Source: Niabella insulamsoli (GTDB lineage: Bacteria; Bacteroidota; Bacteroidia; Chitinophagales; Chitinophagaceae). Taken from it: a stretch of 64,000 bases of DNA. This document shows, piece by piece, positions 43,469 through 52,794 of the stretch (position 1 is the stretch's first letter; every line of letters starts with the position of its first letter). Both the position numbers and the translations under genes were made by a program. The stretch is from NCBI RefSeq assembly GCF_039652435.2, contig NZ_CP190246.1, positions 744,001 to 808,000 of the forward strand, given 5' to 3'. Under the pieces are notes generated by a model. That model was not told where the DNA came from. It did not search any database and saw only the letters and a list, made by a program, of their open reading frames with translations.

Positions 43469-43539
43469 AATTTTTTAAATCTTTAAATGCCTGCCAACGA
43501 TGAAAGGTCACTTGGCCTTTCTCCCCTGGCGTAAAAACG

Positions 43540-46500
43540 CTATTCCTCGTTTTCTTTTTCAGTTTGCGCTTCGCGCCGGGCCCTTCTCTCTTCCCACCGT
43601 TGCCGTTTTTTTAAACTATTGAAGATCTCCTTAAACTGATTGTAATCCACCACCAAAGCAAACCCTAATCCGGTTTCAATAATCTGTCCTTCCAGTACTA
43701 CATCCGACTGGTTGCGGCGGTAGGCCCGTAAGCGGTAACGTCCGTCGCGCGATAATAAATATTCAATATTTACATTACCCGCAATATTAGATCCGGAAGT
43801 GTTATTTCTGTTCTTACCCTCAAGCGTAAAGTCGCTGCCAACGGTGATTGTTAAACGGTCATTTAAAAGCCTTTTCGACAACGCCACGTTCAGATCGGTA
43901 TGGGTCTCCTGAGAACCGCTGGTATAATCATCTTCCGAAGTAAGATCAAACGAAAGGTCTACGCCGTTGATCAGATCAGAAGCAAGATTGTTAAGTTGCT
44001 GTGTCAAAAGGCGGCTCACACTTTGCCGTGCCAGCATTTCGGGCGACGTGCCGCCGGAAAGGCTTTGGAAAGGATTGTCTGAAACGAACCTGTTTAAAGC
44101 TAATAGCGCAAATACCTGTTTGTTGAGTTCACTTTCGTTGCTGTTCACCTGTTGCAGGCGCGTGTACACAATACCACCAAAAGCGTTTTTCTCATTTTCG
44201 GGCATTGTTATTTCAAATGCAATCTTGGGCTTTAAAAGCTGTTCTGTCATTTTCAGATATACAATGAACGGTAATTTTTGGCGGAAGGTATTTTGGGTGG
44301 ACTGATCCTCGCCCTGAATTTGATCGGCTACAAGATCGATGGGTGAGGTGTTGATATTATATACTGCGGTAATATTTATGTTGGCTTCTGTTGGCGCGCC
44401 AGTCCAGGTGATATAACTGCCGGATTGAAGCGTGAATTTCCGTTTGGCCAAACCGCCGATTGACAAGTTGTAACTGCCATCCGAAATTAAATAACGACCG
44501 GTCATGGACAATTTGCCGCTGGGATCCATGGTTACGTTCAACTCTGCCTCTCCTTTCACAAGCAAGGCGTCTCCGTTCGCCGGATCTACAACCACCGTTA
44601 TCTCTGCTTCCTTTTCGGTTTGAAGATCCATTGATACATTCAATCCTTTTAACGGTGAGCGCGTGAGGCTGTCAACATTAATGGCTTCCCTGCCGTTGTT
44701 GGGCGGCGCATCCATGTCCACAAATTCAACGATGCCATCTTGCGCTACCACGCCAGGGTTGTTGTCGGGGATTGCAAAGAAGAAGCGCGTGTCTTTATTA
44801 ATTCTCAGCGTCCCTGTTACTTCCGGCTGGTTCATATCCCCACCGATGTTGGCATTTAAAGTAATAAATACTTTACCGTAAAATAATTCATTGTCGGCAG
44901 CGGTTGAATTAAGCAACCGGAAATTATTCGCTCTTACCCTCAGGTCAAATCCAAAGTTGGAATAGTCCGTTGTTTTTACCAGTCCGTTAAGTGTAATAGC
45001 CTGGTTGGCAGAATCTCTTAATGTGAAATTATCAAAACGAATACCTTCATCCACAAAGGAAATCGATTCATTATTGAGCCTGAAATAAGAGTTGAGGGTA
45101 GCCACGTTCATGCCCGCATCTTTAAAGCCCAGGTTACCCAGTATTTTTGGAGCGGTAAGCGGGCCTTTCGCCGTTAGCTGGCCAGATAAAACACCGGTAC
45201 CTTCCCTGATTTGTCCGCCTGTTAAACTTTCAATATGTTTAAGGTCAATCCTGTTGATGTTGATCGCCATGTCGAGGGAGCCTTTATCAGTCGTATAGTA
45301 ATAACCGTTCACACGCAGATCGTGCAGGCCGCTGAGCGCCACATCAACTTTAAAGGCATCGGCGGTGTAGTTGTCTGATAAAATTCGAAGGTCACCCAGT
45401 TCGTCTTTCTGATAACGTAATTTGTTTACCGTTAAATCGGCTTCAAACTGCGGCGAAGCCTGCAGGTTTTTTACATCAACTGTTCCGTTTAGTGTGCCTC
45501 CGACCAAAGCGGTGTCCTGCTCGGCATAGCGCGTCAGCGTTTCCAGCATGAAGTTCCTGAATTCAACTTTGATGGGCGCATTAGGTTGTGTGGAAGCGCT
45601 GTTGATAGCTAGCGCCTGGCCGCTGTTGCTGATTTCAAAATCACGGACATAAATGCCAGCTTTGCCATATTGAATAAGATTATTTTGCGCAACCTGCCAC
45701 TTATCATAATTCAACAACAATTTTTGAGGGTCGAGCGAAAACTGGTAGGTTTCGTTGTCTGCCTTGAAGTTACCGGCAATAACATATTTATCCTGGTTTT
45801 TACTGTCGCGCAACAACACGTTAACGTCGAGCATATTATTGGCCGCGCTGCCGTTGATAGCCGCGTTGTAAAGCTGTATAGACGGGCTTTTGACGCTGCC
45901 AATGTTTAAAGCATAGGCCAACTGGTTCGAGTCTCTGTTGTTAATTGCTAAGGTTGTGTTGGCCACATCGAAACTGTCGTAAACAATATGGGGAAAACTC
46001 GCGTTTACAATCAGGCTGTCCCGTTCCGTGTCTAAGATACCGGTTAGGTAAGAGGAAGAGAAAGTATGCAGTGCAGGCACGAATTCTTTTAAAAGTTTGG
46101 AGTCGTGCACACGAACCTGTAAGCGAAGTTGTTGGGGATCAGTTTTCTGAGGTGGCGCGAACTGGTAATATTTTGCGATCTGGTTAATGAAAGCCTGGCC
46201 TATTTGCGTCAGCTGATACTTTCCATTCAAGGTTGCATCAATAATGTCTGACTGCAGGGCCAGATGATTAGCAGTATCGCTGGCGCTGGCGTCTACACTG
46301 ATGGTATCGATATTGATTACTTTTCCTCCGGTAGCCACCTGCAAGCTGGTGATAAAAGCTTCTCCATTCAGATAATCGGGGCTGGCGGTAGGAAAATTCA
46401 ATTGGGTTAAACCGGCTATTTTAAATGCGGAAGTGGAGAAATTAAGTCGTTCCAGATCAATTCTTTTCAAATCAATCGTGCCTTCAACGGCCGGGTATTT

Positions 46501-48567
46501 GCCCGCGATATTTGCCGCGATGTTAATGTCAAAGTTGGCGTTGGAGTCGGTGCTTGTCGTTTGTAATTGAAGCGCCTGCTTTGCATACTTACCGTCGAGC
46601 TGAATATTTTGATAGGTATAATTGTTATAGTTGGCGCTGACAATGGATCCTTTAATCGCTGCGTTAGCCGTTTTGGCCGATGTGCCAGAACCGGCTACAT
46701 CCATATGTAAAGTTACGGCGCCCATGTCGGTGCGTTTCAGGAGGCGGCCCACATTAAACCGGTTTACATCCAGCCGCGCTTTGTAGGTTGGGTTTTTTGA
46801 TGATCCGCCCATGGCCGCTGTAAGCTTGGCCGCGCCCATGTCGGTGCGAAGATTCAGCTGGGTCGCAAACTTATTCATGCTTCCCTTGAATTTTCCGTTG
46901 GCAGCGATCTGGTTAGGAAGTTCGATATCGCTCGGCAACGTCCCTTTGGGCAGTAAAGCGTTCAGGTCTGCTTTTGAGGTATTTAGTTTATTGATATTGA
47001 CATTAAAGTAGCTGTTTTCAATTTTGGGCAGTCCTGTAATATTCCCGGTGATGTCGACCTGGGTGCGGCGCAGGCCCGACAATTGAAATTGTTGGATATC
47101 AATATCATTGAGCCGGCCTTTTACTAAGGCGTTGAGATTAACACGCTGCGATCGGTAACTGGCCGGAACTGAGGAAACAAAATAAGCCGCATCAGCCAAG
47201 CCTAAAACTGAGTTTTGGAAATTAATGGCCATTTCAACACGCTCGGGATGATTGGATAAATCCTCCTGCGATGTGTAAGTCACCAGCGTATTATTGTCAA
47301 TCAGCGTGTGTGGCGTTTTTACAAAAAGGTCCTCCACTTTGATCTGCTTATCATCATATACAATATTGCCCCTGAGATCATTTAAAACAAAGCCGCTGGT
47401 GTCCGCCAGTTTGCCACCCGTAATCGAAGCTTTGATGCCGGCGCTGTCAATCGCGATGCCCTGGCCGCTAATACCAAGGTTTTTAATATTGAGATGATTA
47501 AAATCGACCACACCTTTTTCTCGCGGTGCGGAAAGGTTATCGTATTTAACTGTATTATTTGAAAGAACGATCTTGTCCAGATAAAGGCTAAACGCAGAAG
47601 CCTGGGCGCTATCGGCTGTCTCTTCAATAGCCTGCTCGTTAGACGGCGTTGGCCGGTAGGCAAAATCAATAACAGAGTTGCTTAGTTCCCCGCTGCTCGT
47701 TTGGTACTTTCCATTCGTCAGGTCGATCAATAAGTCTTTAAAATTAAAATTCTTTAGGAACACAAAAGCCCTGGTGTCGGATAAGCGGTCGTCATATTTA
47801 AGATCAACGTCACCAAATGCGAAATTTTTAACTTCGATAAGCGGCAGGCGGCCTCCCGATTCCTGCTCCGTGCTATCGATGGCTGCATCGGCCCTGTCTC
47901 TTAATTCCGTAAGCGGTTTATGCTGAAAATAGTGTAAGCGTGTATTGGTAAGTTCGAGGCGGTTGAGCACATAGTGCATCTGCTCCAAATCGAATTTATC
48001 AACCCGTGCGTTTAATTTTCCGAGACTGACACCCGCGTCATTTCCTGCTACATCGTCTTTAAACCGGATCCTGATGTCGTCAAATAATATTTTATCAAGC
48101 TGTAATTGCAGCGGAGCTGTGGAGTCCTTAGGTAGTTTTTCAGGTTCCTTATCTGCCGCCACAAAGGCGTCCACTAAAAATTGATAATTAAAGACCGTGT
48201 CGGGCGTAATCCGGTAAACATTGGCGTTCACGTGTTCCAGCTCAATACTGTTGACCGCAATCCTGTTTCTGATTAATCCAATCATATCCAACTGAACTGC
48301 CAGTTTTCCTGCATATAAAAGTGTATCCTTCTTTTGGTCAGCAATAAAACATTTGTCAAGCCTTAGGCCCGTCGGGAAACTGATCCTGATCCGTTCAAGG
48401 CTGATTTCCGTATTGGTTTTCTTTTTTAAATAAGAAACAACTTTGTCTTTGACAAAATTCTGAACAGCTGGAATATTAAGTGAAACTGCCGCCACAATCA
48501 CAAGCATGATGAGGCTTGCAATGACCCACAGTACAATCTTTAAAACTTTTCGTGCTACCCGATTCAA
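43540..48567 (-). CDS. tamB: Translocation/assembly module protein TamB
   Basis: A 1675-residue AsmA/TamB-type protein spanning the periplasm: one N-terminal membrane helix (IVLWVIASLIMLVIVAAV, residues about 11-28), then a long beta-taco region that would form a hydrophobic groove, and the C-terminal TamB (DUF490) domain, recognisable by LPFIVYLKMTEQLLKPKIAF and ALLALNRFVSDNPF (about residues 1430-1500). The last 30 residues are charged (Arg/Glu-rich). It is longer than E. coli TamB (~1260) as usual in Bacteroidota. It is followed by tamL, so a TamB-TamL complex for outer-membrane biogenesis is expected. Confidence 0.93.
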   Translation of the reverse strand: MNRVARKVLKIVLWVIASLIMLVIVAAVSLNIPAVQNFVKDKVVSYLKKKTNTEISLERIRISFPTGLRLDKCFIADQKKDTLLYAGKLAVQLDMIGLIRNRIAVNSIELEHVNANVYRITPDTVFNYQFLVDAFVAADKEPEKLPKDSTAPLQLQLDKILFDDIRIRFKDDVAGNDAGVSLGKLNARVDKFDLEQMHYVLNRLELTNTRLHYFQHKPLTELRDRADAAIDSTEQESGGRLPLIEVKNFAFGDVDLKYDDRLSDTRAFVFLKNFNFKDLLIDLTNGKYQTSSGELSNSVIDFAYRPTPSNEQAIEETADSAQASAFSLYLDKIVLSNNTVKYDNLSAPREKGVVDFNHLNIKNLGISGQGIAIDSAGIKASITGGKLADTSGFVLNDLRGNIVYDDKQIKVEDLFVKTPHTLIDNNTLVTYTSQEDLSNHPERVEMAINFQNSVLGLADAAYFVSSVPASYRSQRVNLNALVKGRLNDIDIQQFQLSGLRRTQVDITGNITGLPKIENSYFNVNINKLNTSKADLNALLPKGTLPSDIELPNQIAANGKFKGSMNKFATQLNLRTDMGAAKLTAAMGGSSKNPTYKARLDVNRFNVGRLLKRTDMGAVTLHMDVAGSGTSAKTANAAIKGSIVSANYNNYTYQNIQLDGKYAKQALQLQTTSTDSNANFDINIAANIAGKYPAVEGTIDLKRIDLERLNFSTSAFKIAGLTQLNFPTASPDYLNGEAFITSLQVATGGKVINIDTISVDASASDTANHLALQSDIIDATLNGKYQLTQIGQAFINQIAKYYQFAPPQKTDPQQLRLQVRVHDSKLLKEFVPALHTFSSSYLTGILDTERDSLIVNASFPHIVYDSFDVANTTLAINNRDSNQLAYALNIGSVKSPSIQLYNAAINGSAANNMLDVNVLLRDSKNQDKYVIAGNFKADNETYQFSLDPQKLLLNYDKWQVAQNNLIQYGKAGIYVRDFEISNSGQALAINSASTQPNAPIKVEFRNFMLETLTRYAEQDTALVGGTLNGTVDVKNLQASPQFEADLTVNKLRYQKDELGDLRILSDNYTADAFKVDVALSGLHDLRVNGYYYTTDKGSLDMAININRIDLKHIESLTGGQIREGTGVLSGQLTAKGPLTAPKILGNLGFKDAGMNVATLNSYFRLNNESISFVDEGIRFDNFTLRDSANQAITLNGLVKTTDYSNFGFDLRVRANNFRLLNSTAADNELFYGKVFITLNANIGGDMNQPEVTGTLRINKDTRFFFAIPDNNPGVVAQDGIVEFVDMDAPPNNGREAINVDSLTRSPLKGLNVSMDLQTEKEAEITVVVDPANGDALLVKGEAELNVTMDPSGKLSMTGRYLISDGSYNLSIGGLAKRKFTLQSGSYITWTGAPTEANINITAVYNINTSPIDLVADQIQGEDQSTQNTFRQKLPFIVYLKMTEQLLKPKIAFEITMPENEKNAFGGIVYTRLQQVNSNESELNKQVFALLALNRFVSDNPFQSLSGGTSPEMLARQSVSRLLTQQLNNLASDLINGVDLSFDLTSEDDYTSGSQETHTDLNVALSKRLLNDRLTITVGSDFTLEGKNRNNTSGSNIAGNVNIEYLLSRDGRYRLRAYRRNQSDVVLEGQIIETGLGFALVVDYNQFKEIFNSLKKRQRWEERRARREAQTEKENEE

Positions 48568-48664
48568 TAAAAAAATATTTTCTTGGTGAGAAACTAATAG
48601 TGCTCTGTGTTTTTTACTGGAAACATGGATGGTCGATATCTGGTGTCATTCCCAATAATCTTGA

Positions 48665-48672
48665 CAAAAATA
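48665..48672 (-). promoter_or_regulatory. Putative -7 box upstream of tamB
   Basis: On the minus strand TATTTTTG fits TAnnTTTG, about 100 nt before the tamB start. No -33 element is visible at 19-21 bp. Confidence 0.3.
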
Positions 48673-48803
48673 TAAGTTATGCAAATTGCGTGCTATTTTT
48701 TTTGAGGCGCTTTTCATAAGTTTTTTGCACCATTGTGGTCTTAATCAGCCAGTTGGCTTGGTTTTGGTATTATGAATATTCCAAATCAAATAAAATATAA
48801 CAT

Positions 48804-49634
48804 ATGCCACATATCGAAAGCAACGCTGGGGGAAAGCCGGTAAAAATTTTTTACGAAGATCATGGTTCCGGAAAGCCGGTTATTTTGATTCATGGCTGGC
48901 CACTCAGTCACCGCTCCTGGGATGGCCAGTTGTCTGCTTTGATTAATGCTGGTTACCGGGTCATCGCCTATGACAGAAGAGGTTTTGGGCAATCGGAAAC
49001 GGAGTGGGACAAATATGACTACGATATTTTGGCTGCGGACTTACATGCGCTTATAGAATCCCTACAATTGAAGCAAGCGGCCCTGGTGGGCTTTTCGATG
49101 GGCGGCGGCGAAGTGGTTCGCTACCTTACAAAATATGGATCTGAAAATATAAACAAAGTGGCGCTGGTGGCTTCTATCATTCCGCTGGTTGCTCAAAAAG
49201 AGGATAACCCCGATGGCGTACCTCAGGAGGAACTTGATAAGATCATGCAGGCGTTACAATCGGACCGGGTTGGTTTTCTGAAAGATTTTCACAAGAATTT
49301 TTATAACTATGGGCTGCTGAAAAAAAGTGTGAGTGAGGCCAGGCTTGATGCCGATTTTTTGATTGCGGCAGCCGCTTCAGAAAATGCCACGCTAAAAGCC
49401 GCGGAGGCTTGGGCTGCTACCGATTTCCGGGCCGAGCTGAAAAATGTAGGAGTGCCAACACTGATCGTACACGGCGATGCAGACAATATCGTTCCGATAC
49501 AAACATCGGCAGAGCAGGCAGCTAAAGGTATTGAGAATAGTGAATACCATATCATCGAAGAAGCGCCGCACGGATTGAATGCTACGCATGGGGAAGAACT
49601 GAACAACTTATTACTCGGTTTTTTAAATAAATAA
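48804..49634 (+). CDS. Alpha/beta hydrolase (chloroperoxidase-like)
   Basis: A 276-residue alpha/beta-fold hydrolase of the non-haem chloroperoxidase/esterase group. The oxyanion motif HGWPLSHRSWDGQ is at about residues 30-42, the nucleophile elbow GFSMGGGEVVRY puts Ser at about residue 97, the acid is in HGDADNIVP (about 220) and the His in APHGLN (about 252). No signal peptide is seen, so it is cytoplasmic. It leads a run of small genes on the plus strand, with only 10 bp to the next. Real substrate unknown. Confidence 0.88.
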   Translation: MPHIESNAGGKPVKIFYEDHGSGKPVILIHGWPLSHRSWDGQLSALINAGYRVIAYDRRGFGQSETEWDKYDYDILAADLHALIESLQLKQAALVGFSMGGGEVVRYLTKYGSENINKVALVASIIPLVAQKEDNPDGVPQEELDKIMQALQSDRVGFLKDFHKNFYNYGLLKKSVSEARLDADFLIAAAASENATLKAAEAWAATDFRAELKNVGVPTLIVHGDADNIVPIQTSAEQAAKGIENSEYHIIEEAPHGLNATHGEELNNLLLGFLNK

Positions 49635-49644
49635 AAAAATCACT

Positions 49645-49887
49645 ATGGAAAATAATGGAAGAGATTTTTCGGTTAAAGCCATCGTCGAAGGTCAGGAACA
49701 GGAAGTTTACATTGTGACTTCTGAGACGACGGATGGCGTGACATTTTATAATTGCAGCGTCAACGGCCGCGAAATTACACAGGTTAGAAAAGACGAACAG
49801 GTGTGGAAGCAAATCTGGGGCGATCTTTCCGAAGCAGATGTAAAATCTATAGGAGAGGCAATTGAGGGATCTGTGTTGGAGGAATAA
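49645..49887 (+). CDS. Small conserved-looking protein, unknown
   Basis: An 80-residue acidic protein that I cannot assign. It has an N-terminal beta pattern (FSVKAIVEGQEQEVYIV, FYNCSVNGREITQVRKDE) and a helical C-terminus (SEADVKSIGEAIEG). There is no signal peptide. It starts 10 bp after the hydrolase stop and is probably translated from the same mRNA. Its compact size and coding-like sequence make a real gene likely. Confidence 0.7.
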   Translation: MENNGRDFSVKAIVEGQEQEVYIVTSETTDGVTFYNCSVNGREITQVRKDEQVWKQIWGDLSEADVKSIGEAIEGSVLEE

Positions 49888-49914
49888 TATTTTTTCATTT
49901 TTACTATCTGTCAT

Positions 49915-50373
49915 ATGGATACACCCGAAATGGATAAACAGGTTGAAGCTTTAAACGATTTAATTCAGATCAATAATGACAGGATCGCGGGATATAAAGA
50001 AGCGATAGAAGTGCTTGAACAGGACAAGGATCTGGAACCGCTGTTTCAGCGAATGATAAACGACAGTGTTGATTTTAATGAATCGTTGGAGAGGTTGGTT
50101 ATTTTATTAGGAGGCGAAGTGGCGCAGGGCACGTCAGGCGCGGGAAAAGTTTATAGGGCCTGGATGGAATTGAAAGCTTTTTTAACTGCCGGCGATCGCC
50201 GCACTATTTTAGACAGTTGTGTGACCGGTGAGGAAACAGCTTTGCGCGCTTACGATAATGTGCTGGAAACTTATGAACTCGTCGACACAGTGAGGCCCAC
50301 TATTGCTCAGCAAAAAGATCATATTTCTCAAGCGCTGCAGGAGGTGGTTGCTTTAAAGCAGGCCGCTGGTTAA
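49915..50373 (+). CDS. PA2169/DUF2383-type four-helix-bundle protein
   Basis: A 152-residue all-helical protein of the PA2169 (DUF2383) group, ferritin-like in shape. The N-terminal LNDLIQINNDRIAGYKEAIE is characteristic, followed by GKVYRAWMELKAFLTAGDRRTILDSC and EETALRAYDNVLE. Relatives are linked to stress responses, but a ligand or activity is not established; the classical ferritin iron ligands are not all evident. It is the third gene of the small cluster. Confidence 0.85.
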   Translation: MDTPEMDKQVEALNDLIQINNDRIAGYKEAIEVLEQDKDLEPLFQRMINDSVDFNESLERLVILLGGEVAQGTSGAGKVYRAWMELKAFLTAGDRRTILDSCVTGEETALRAYDNVLETYELVDTVRPTIAQQKDHISQALQEVVALKQAAG

Positions 50374-50416
50374 CGAATCAGACATACCCTTATATATATA
50401 CTCTAAACCCGTTTCT

Positions 50417-50575
50417 ATGAAAATTGCAATCCAGTTTTTATCGTTAGCGTTAGTGTTAACGCTGCTACAAAGTTGTGAATTAGCCGAAGGTATTTTTAAA
50501 GCCGGCATGTGGTGGGCCTTTTTTCTCATCGCTCTTGTTGCGGTAGGGCTTTTTTTACTTTTCAGGAAAAAATAA
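50417..50575 (+). CDS. Small membrane lipoprotein (52 residues)
   Basis: A short gene with ATG 50417 and stop at 50573-50575. The product has a lipobox LLQSC (Cys20), then CELAEGIFKAGMWW and one membrane helix (about residues 31-48), ending LFRKK. I recall very similar tiny proteins (LLQSCELAEGIFKAG...) in many Bacteroidota, sometimes mislabelled by annotation transfer. It would be a lipid-anchored, single-helix inner-membrane peptide. Its stop codon lies inside the stem of a shared terminator. Confidence 0.78.
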   Translation: MKIAIQFLSLALVLTLLQSCELAEGIFKAGMWWAFFLIALVAVGLFLLFRKK

Positions 50576-50599
50576 TCAACGGTGTTTAACCGTTGATTA
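50573..50599. terminator. Bidirectional terminator overlapping both stop codons
   Basis: An 11-bp perfect inverted repeat (TAATCAACGGT, loop GTTTA, then ACCGTTGATTA) contains the stop codon of the 52-residue gene on one strand and lies over the stop codon of the SDR gene (50586-50588) on the other. A clean T-run is short in both directions. Confidence 0.7.
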
Positions 50600-51449
50600 T
50601 TTCGCCGCCATTTGGGTGAATCACCTGGCCACTAATGTAGCTCGAATCGCCGCAGGCCAGAAATAGAAACGCGGGCGCTACCTCATTTGGCATTCCTGCG
50701 CGTTTCATGGGGGCGTCGCTTCCAAATTCTGAAACCTTCTTCTTGTCGAAAGAAGATGAAATCAGCGGTGTCCAAATCGGGCCCGGCGCTACAGCGTTCA
50801 CCCGAATGCCTTTCGGTGTCAGGTTGGCTGCCAGGGCACGGGTGAAAGAAATGATCGCGCCTTTGGTAGCTGAGTAGTCGATGAGCTTGGGGCTGCCCCT
50901 GTAAGCCGTTACCGACGCGGTGTTAATGATGCTGGAGCCCTTTTTCAAATATTGCATAGCATATTTGGTGATCCAGAAATAGGAGAAAAAGTCGGAATGG
51001 AATGTTTTCATCAATTGTTCGGTTGTGATATCTTCAATTGCATCCGCTTCCCAGTGTAAGCCGGCGTTATTGACAACGATATCAATTTTTCCAAATTGTT
51101 TGGCGGCCTTATCTATCACTTTTTTGCAATGGGCTTCTTTGCCTAAATCTCCTTTTATCAAATAACAAGAGCGGCCAAACGCTTCTACTTCGGCTTTTGT
51201 ATCGTTCGCATCTTTCTGTTCGCTTAAGTAGGCAATGCAGATGTCGGCGCCTTCTTTTGCAAATAACAACGCGACGGCCTTGCCAATGCCGCTATCCCCA
51301 CCTGTTATAAGGGCTGCCTTACCGGCGAGCTTGCCCTCCGCTTTGTATTGTTTCGGACGTGTTTCCGCGACTGGCGCCAGTTTACTTTGCTTGCCCGGCC
51401 TTTGCTGGGTTTGTTTAGGCCTGATTTGTTTTTTTGTTTGTTTTTTCAT
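50586..51449 (-). CDS. SDR oxidoreductase with basic N-terminal tail
   Basis: A 287-residue classical SDR, of the general-stress glucose-dehydrogenase-like type. The first ~40 residues are Lys/Gln/Pro-rich (KKQTKKQIRPKQTQQRPGK) and outside the fold. Cofactor motif ITGGDSGIGKA at about residues 48-58, NNAG at about 127, and the catalytic Ser/Tyr/Lys in NTASVTAYRG and DYSATKGAI (about residue 193). The C-terminus SGQVIHPNGGEIING is typical. Transcribed divergently from nothing close; upstream (43 bp) is the FAD oxidoreductase gene in the same direction. Confidence 0.9.
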   Translation of the reverse strand: MKKQTKKQIRPKQTQQRPGKQSKLAPVAETRPKQYKAEGKLAGKAALITGGDSGIGKAVALLFAKEGADICIAYLSEQKDANDTKAEVEAFGRSCYLIKGDLGKEAHCKKVIDKAAKQFGKIDIVVNNAGLHWEADAIEDITTEQLMKTFHSDFFSYFWITKYAMQYLKKGSSIINTASVTAYRGSPKLIDYSATKGAIISFTRALAANLTPKGIRVNAVAPGPIWTPLISSSFDKKKVSEFGSDAPMKRAGMPNEVAPAFLFLACGDSSYISGQVIHPNGGEIING

Positions 51450-51491
51450 GATTGATGGTTTAGAGAATGAGGTAAAATGTACGCGGTATTT

Positions 51492-52694
51492 TTAACGATC
51501 AAAACGATAAAAAGAAGCCAGTTCATTGGGCTGATCTTGTAATAAATCGGTTATGATCTTTCTTCCCTGAACAGAAAACGTAATGCCGTTGCCGCCAAAT
51601 CCGAGCACAAAAAAGCTGTTTTTAAAGTCGGGGTGCGGGCCGATATACGGCAGTCCATCTTTTGTAGAACCGAAGATCCCGGCCCAGTTGATATCATTGA
51701 TAAAATGGATGCCCGGCATGGCTTCCTGTAATTGCTTCATCAAATCTTTTGATTTCTGCTCTTTGTTTTTTTGCAAATACGTTGCCGAAGTGTATTTGCT
51801 ATCGGCGCCGCCCACGAGTAAACGGCCATCATCTGTGGTTCTTAAATATAAATAGGGGTTCCTGGTGTTCCAGACCAGCAACCGGTTCAACTTCTCATTT
51901 ATCAGAATGCCCTGTTCGCTTACGCAGGCAAAGGTACTGTGCAAATCGGCGACGGGCTTTCGAAACATCCGCACGGTTTCATAACCGGTACAGTAAATAA
52001 TTTTTTTACTCTTGATGCTACATCCGTTGACAAGCTCTATTAAAATCCCCTTGTCGTTGTGATGAATCTTTTTGATATCGACCTGGTCATAAACCTGTAG
52101 CCCTTTTTGTGTATTGCTTCGAATCAATTCATGCGCAAGCTTATAAGCGTCCACGCTGGCGGCCGTTTCAGAAAGAATGCCGCCGTGGCTTTTGATGCCA
52201 TACAACTTTTTAATAGCAGCCGCGCTAAGCCATTTTACGCCCAGCCTGTGTTTTTTTCTGGCTTCGAATTCTTTATACAAACTTTTTGACGCCGCTGCTG
52301 TATGCGCAAAAAATAGCGAGTCTTTTTTCTGAAAGCCACAATCAATTTTTCTTTGTTTGACGAGTGCCTCCAACTCCAGAATAGCGTCAATGCCGCATTG
52401 GTAGCAGGTGGCTGCCGCTTCTTCACCGATTTTATTCGATAATTGATAAAGCGGTACGTCTATTTCGTATTGAAGCATCGAAGTCGTGGCGGCGGTGCTT
52501 CCCGAGGCGATATCATTTTTATCTAACAATAAAACTTTATAACCTTCGCTGATGAGCGCATCGCTTATCAGGGCGCCGGTAATACCGCCTCCTAAAACAA
52601 CGGTATCTGTGGTTAAATTTTGCTGCGCAGAAGGGTAGGAGTAGAGTAGTCCGTTTTTTAAAAGCCAGAATGATTCGTAAGTCCGTAGTCTCAT
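51492..52694 (-). CDS. FAD-dependent oxidoreductase (DAO/GlpD-like fold)
   Basis: A 400-residue D-amino-acid-oxidase-fold flavoprotein. The dinucleotide motif TVVLGGGITGALISDAL is at about residues 31-47, preceded by ESFWLLKNGLLYSYP, and ASGSTAATTSMLQYEID follows the FAD-binding acidic residue. The C-terminal GLPYIGPHPDFKNSFFVLGFGGNGIT motif closes the FAD site. There is no Rieske domain. Substrate unknown; relatives are annotated as glycine/sarcosine-oxidase-like. It is divergent from the DNA-repair operon across 100 bp and probably co-transcribed with the downstream SDR. Confidence 0.88.
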   Translation of the reverse strand: MRLRTYESFWLLKNGLLYSYPSAQQNLTTDTVVLGGGITGALISDALISEGYKVLLLDKNDIASGSTAATTSMLQYEIDVPLYQLSNKIGEEAAATCYQCGIDAILELEALVKQRKIDCGFQKKDSLFFAHTAAASKSLYKEFEARKKHRLGVKWLSAAAIKKLYGIKSHGGILSETAASVDAYKLAHELIRSNTQKGLQVYDQVDIKKIHHNDKGILIELVNGCSIKSKKIIYCTGYETVRMFRKPVADLHSTFACVSEQGILINEKLNRLLVWNTRNPYLYLRTTDDGRLLVGGADSKYTSATYLQKNKEQKSKDLMKQLQEAMPGIHFINDINWAGIFGSTKDGLPYIGPHPDFKNSFFVLGFGGNGITFSVQGRKIITDLLQDQPNELASFYRFDR

Positions 52695-52794
52695 AAATGA
52701 AATAATTATCTATAAGCAAATCAATTATCAATCCAAACTGGTTGAATTTTTCGGGAACGATATTTGAAATAGCATAAGAATAATTTTTTCAGTT

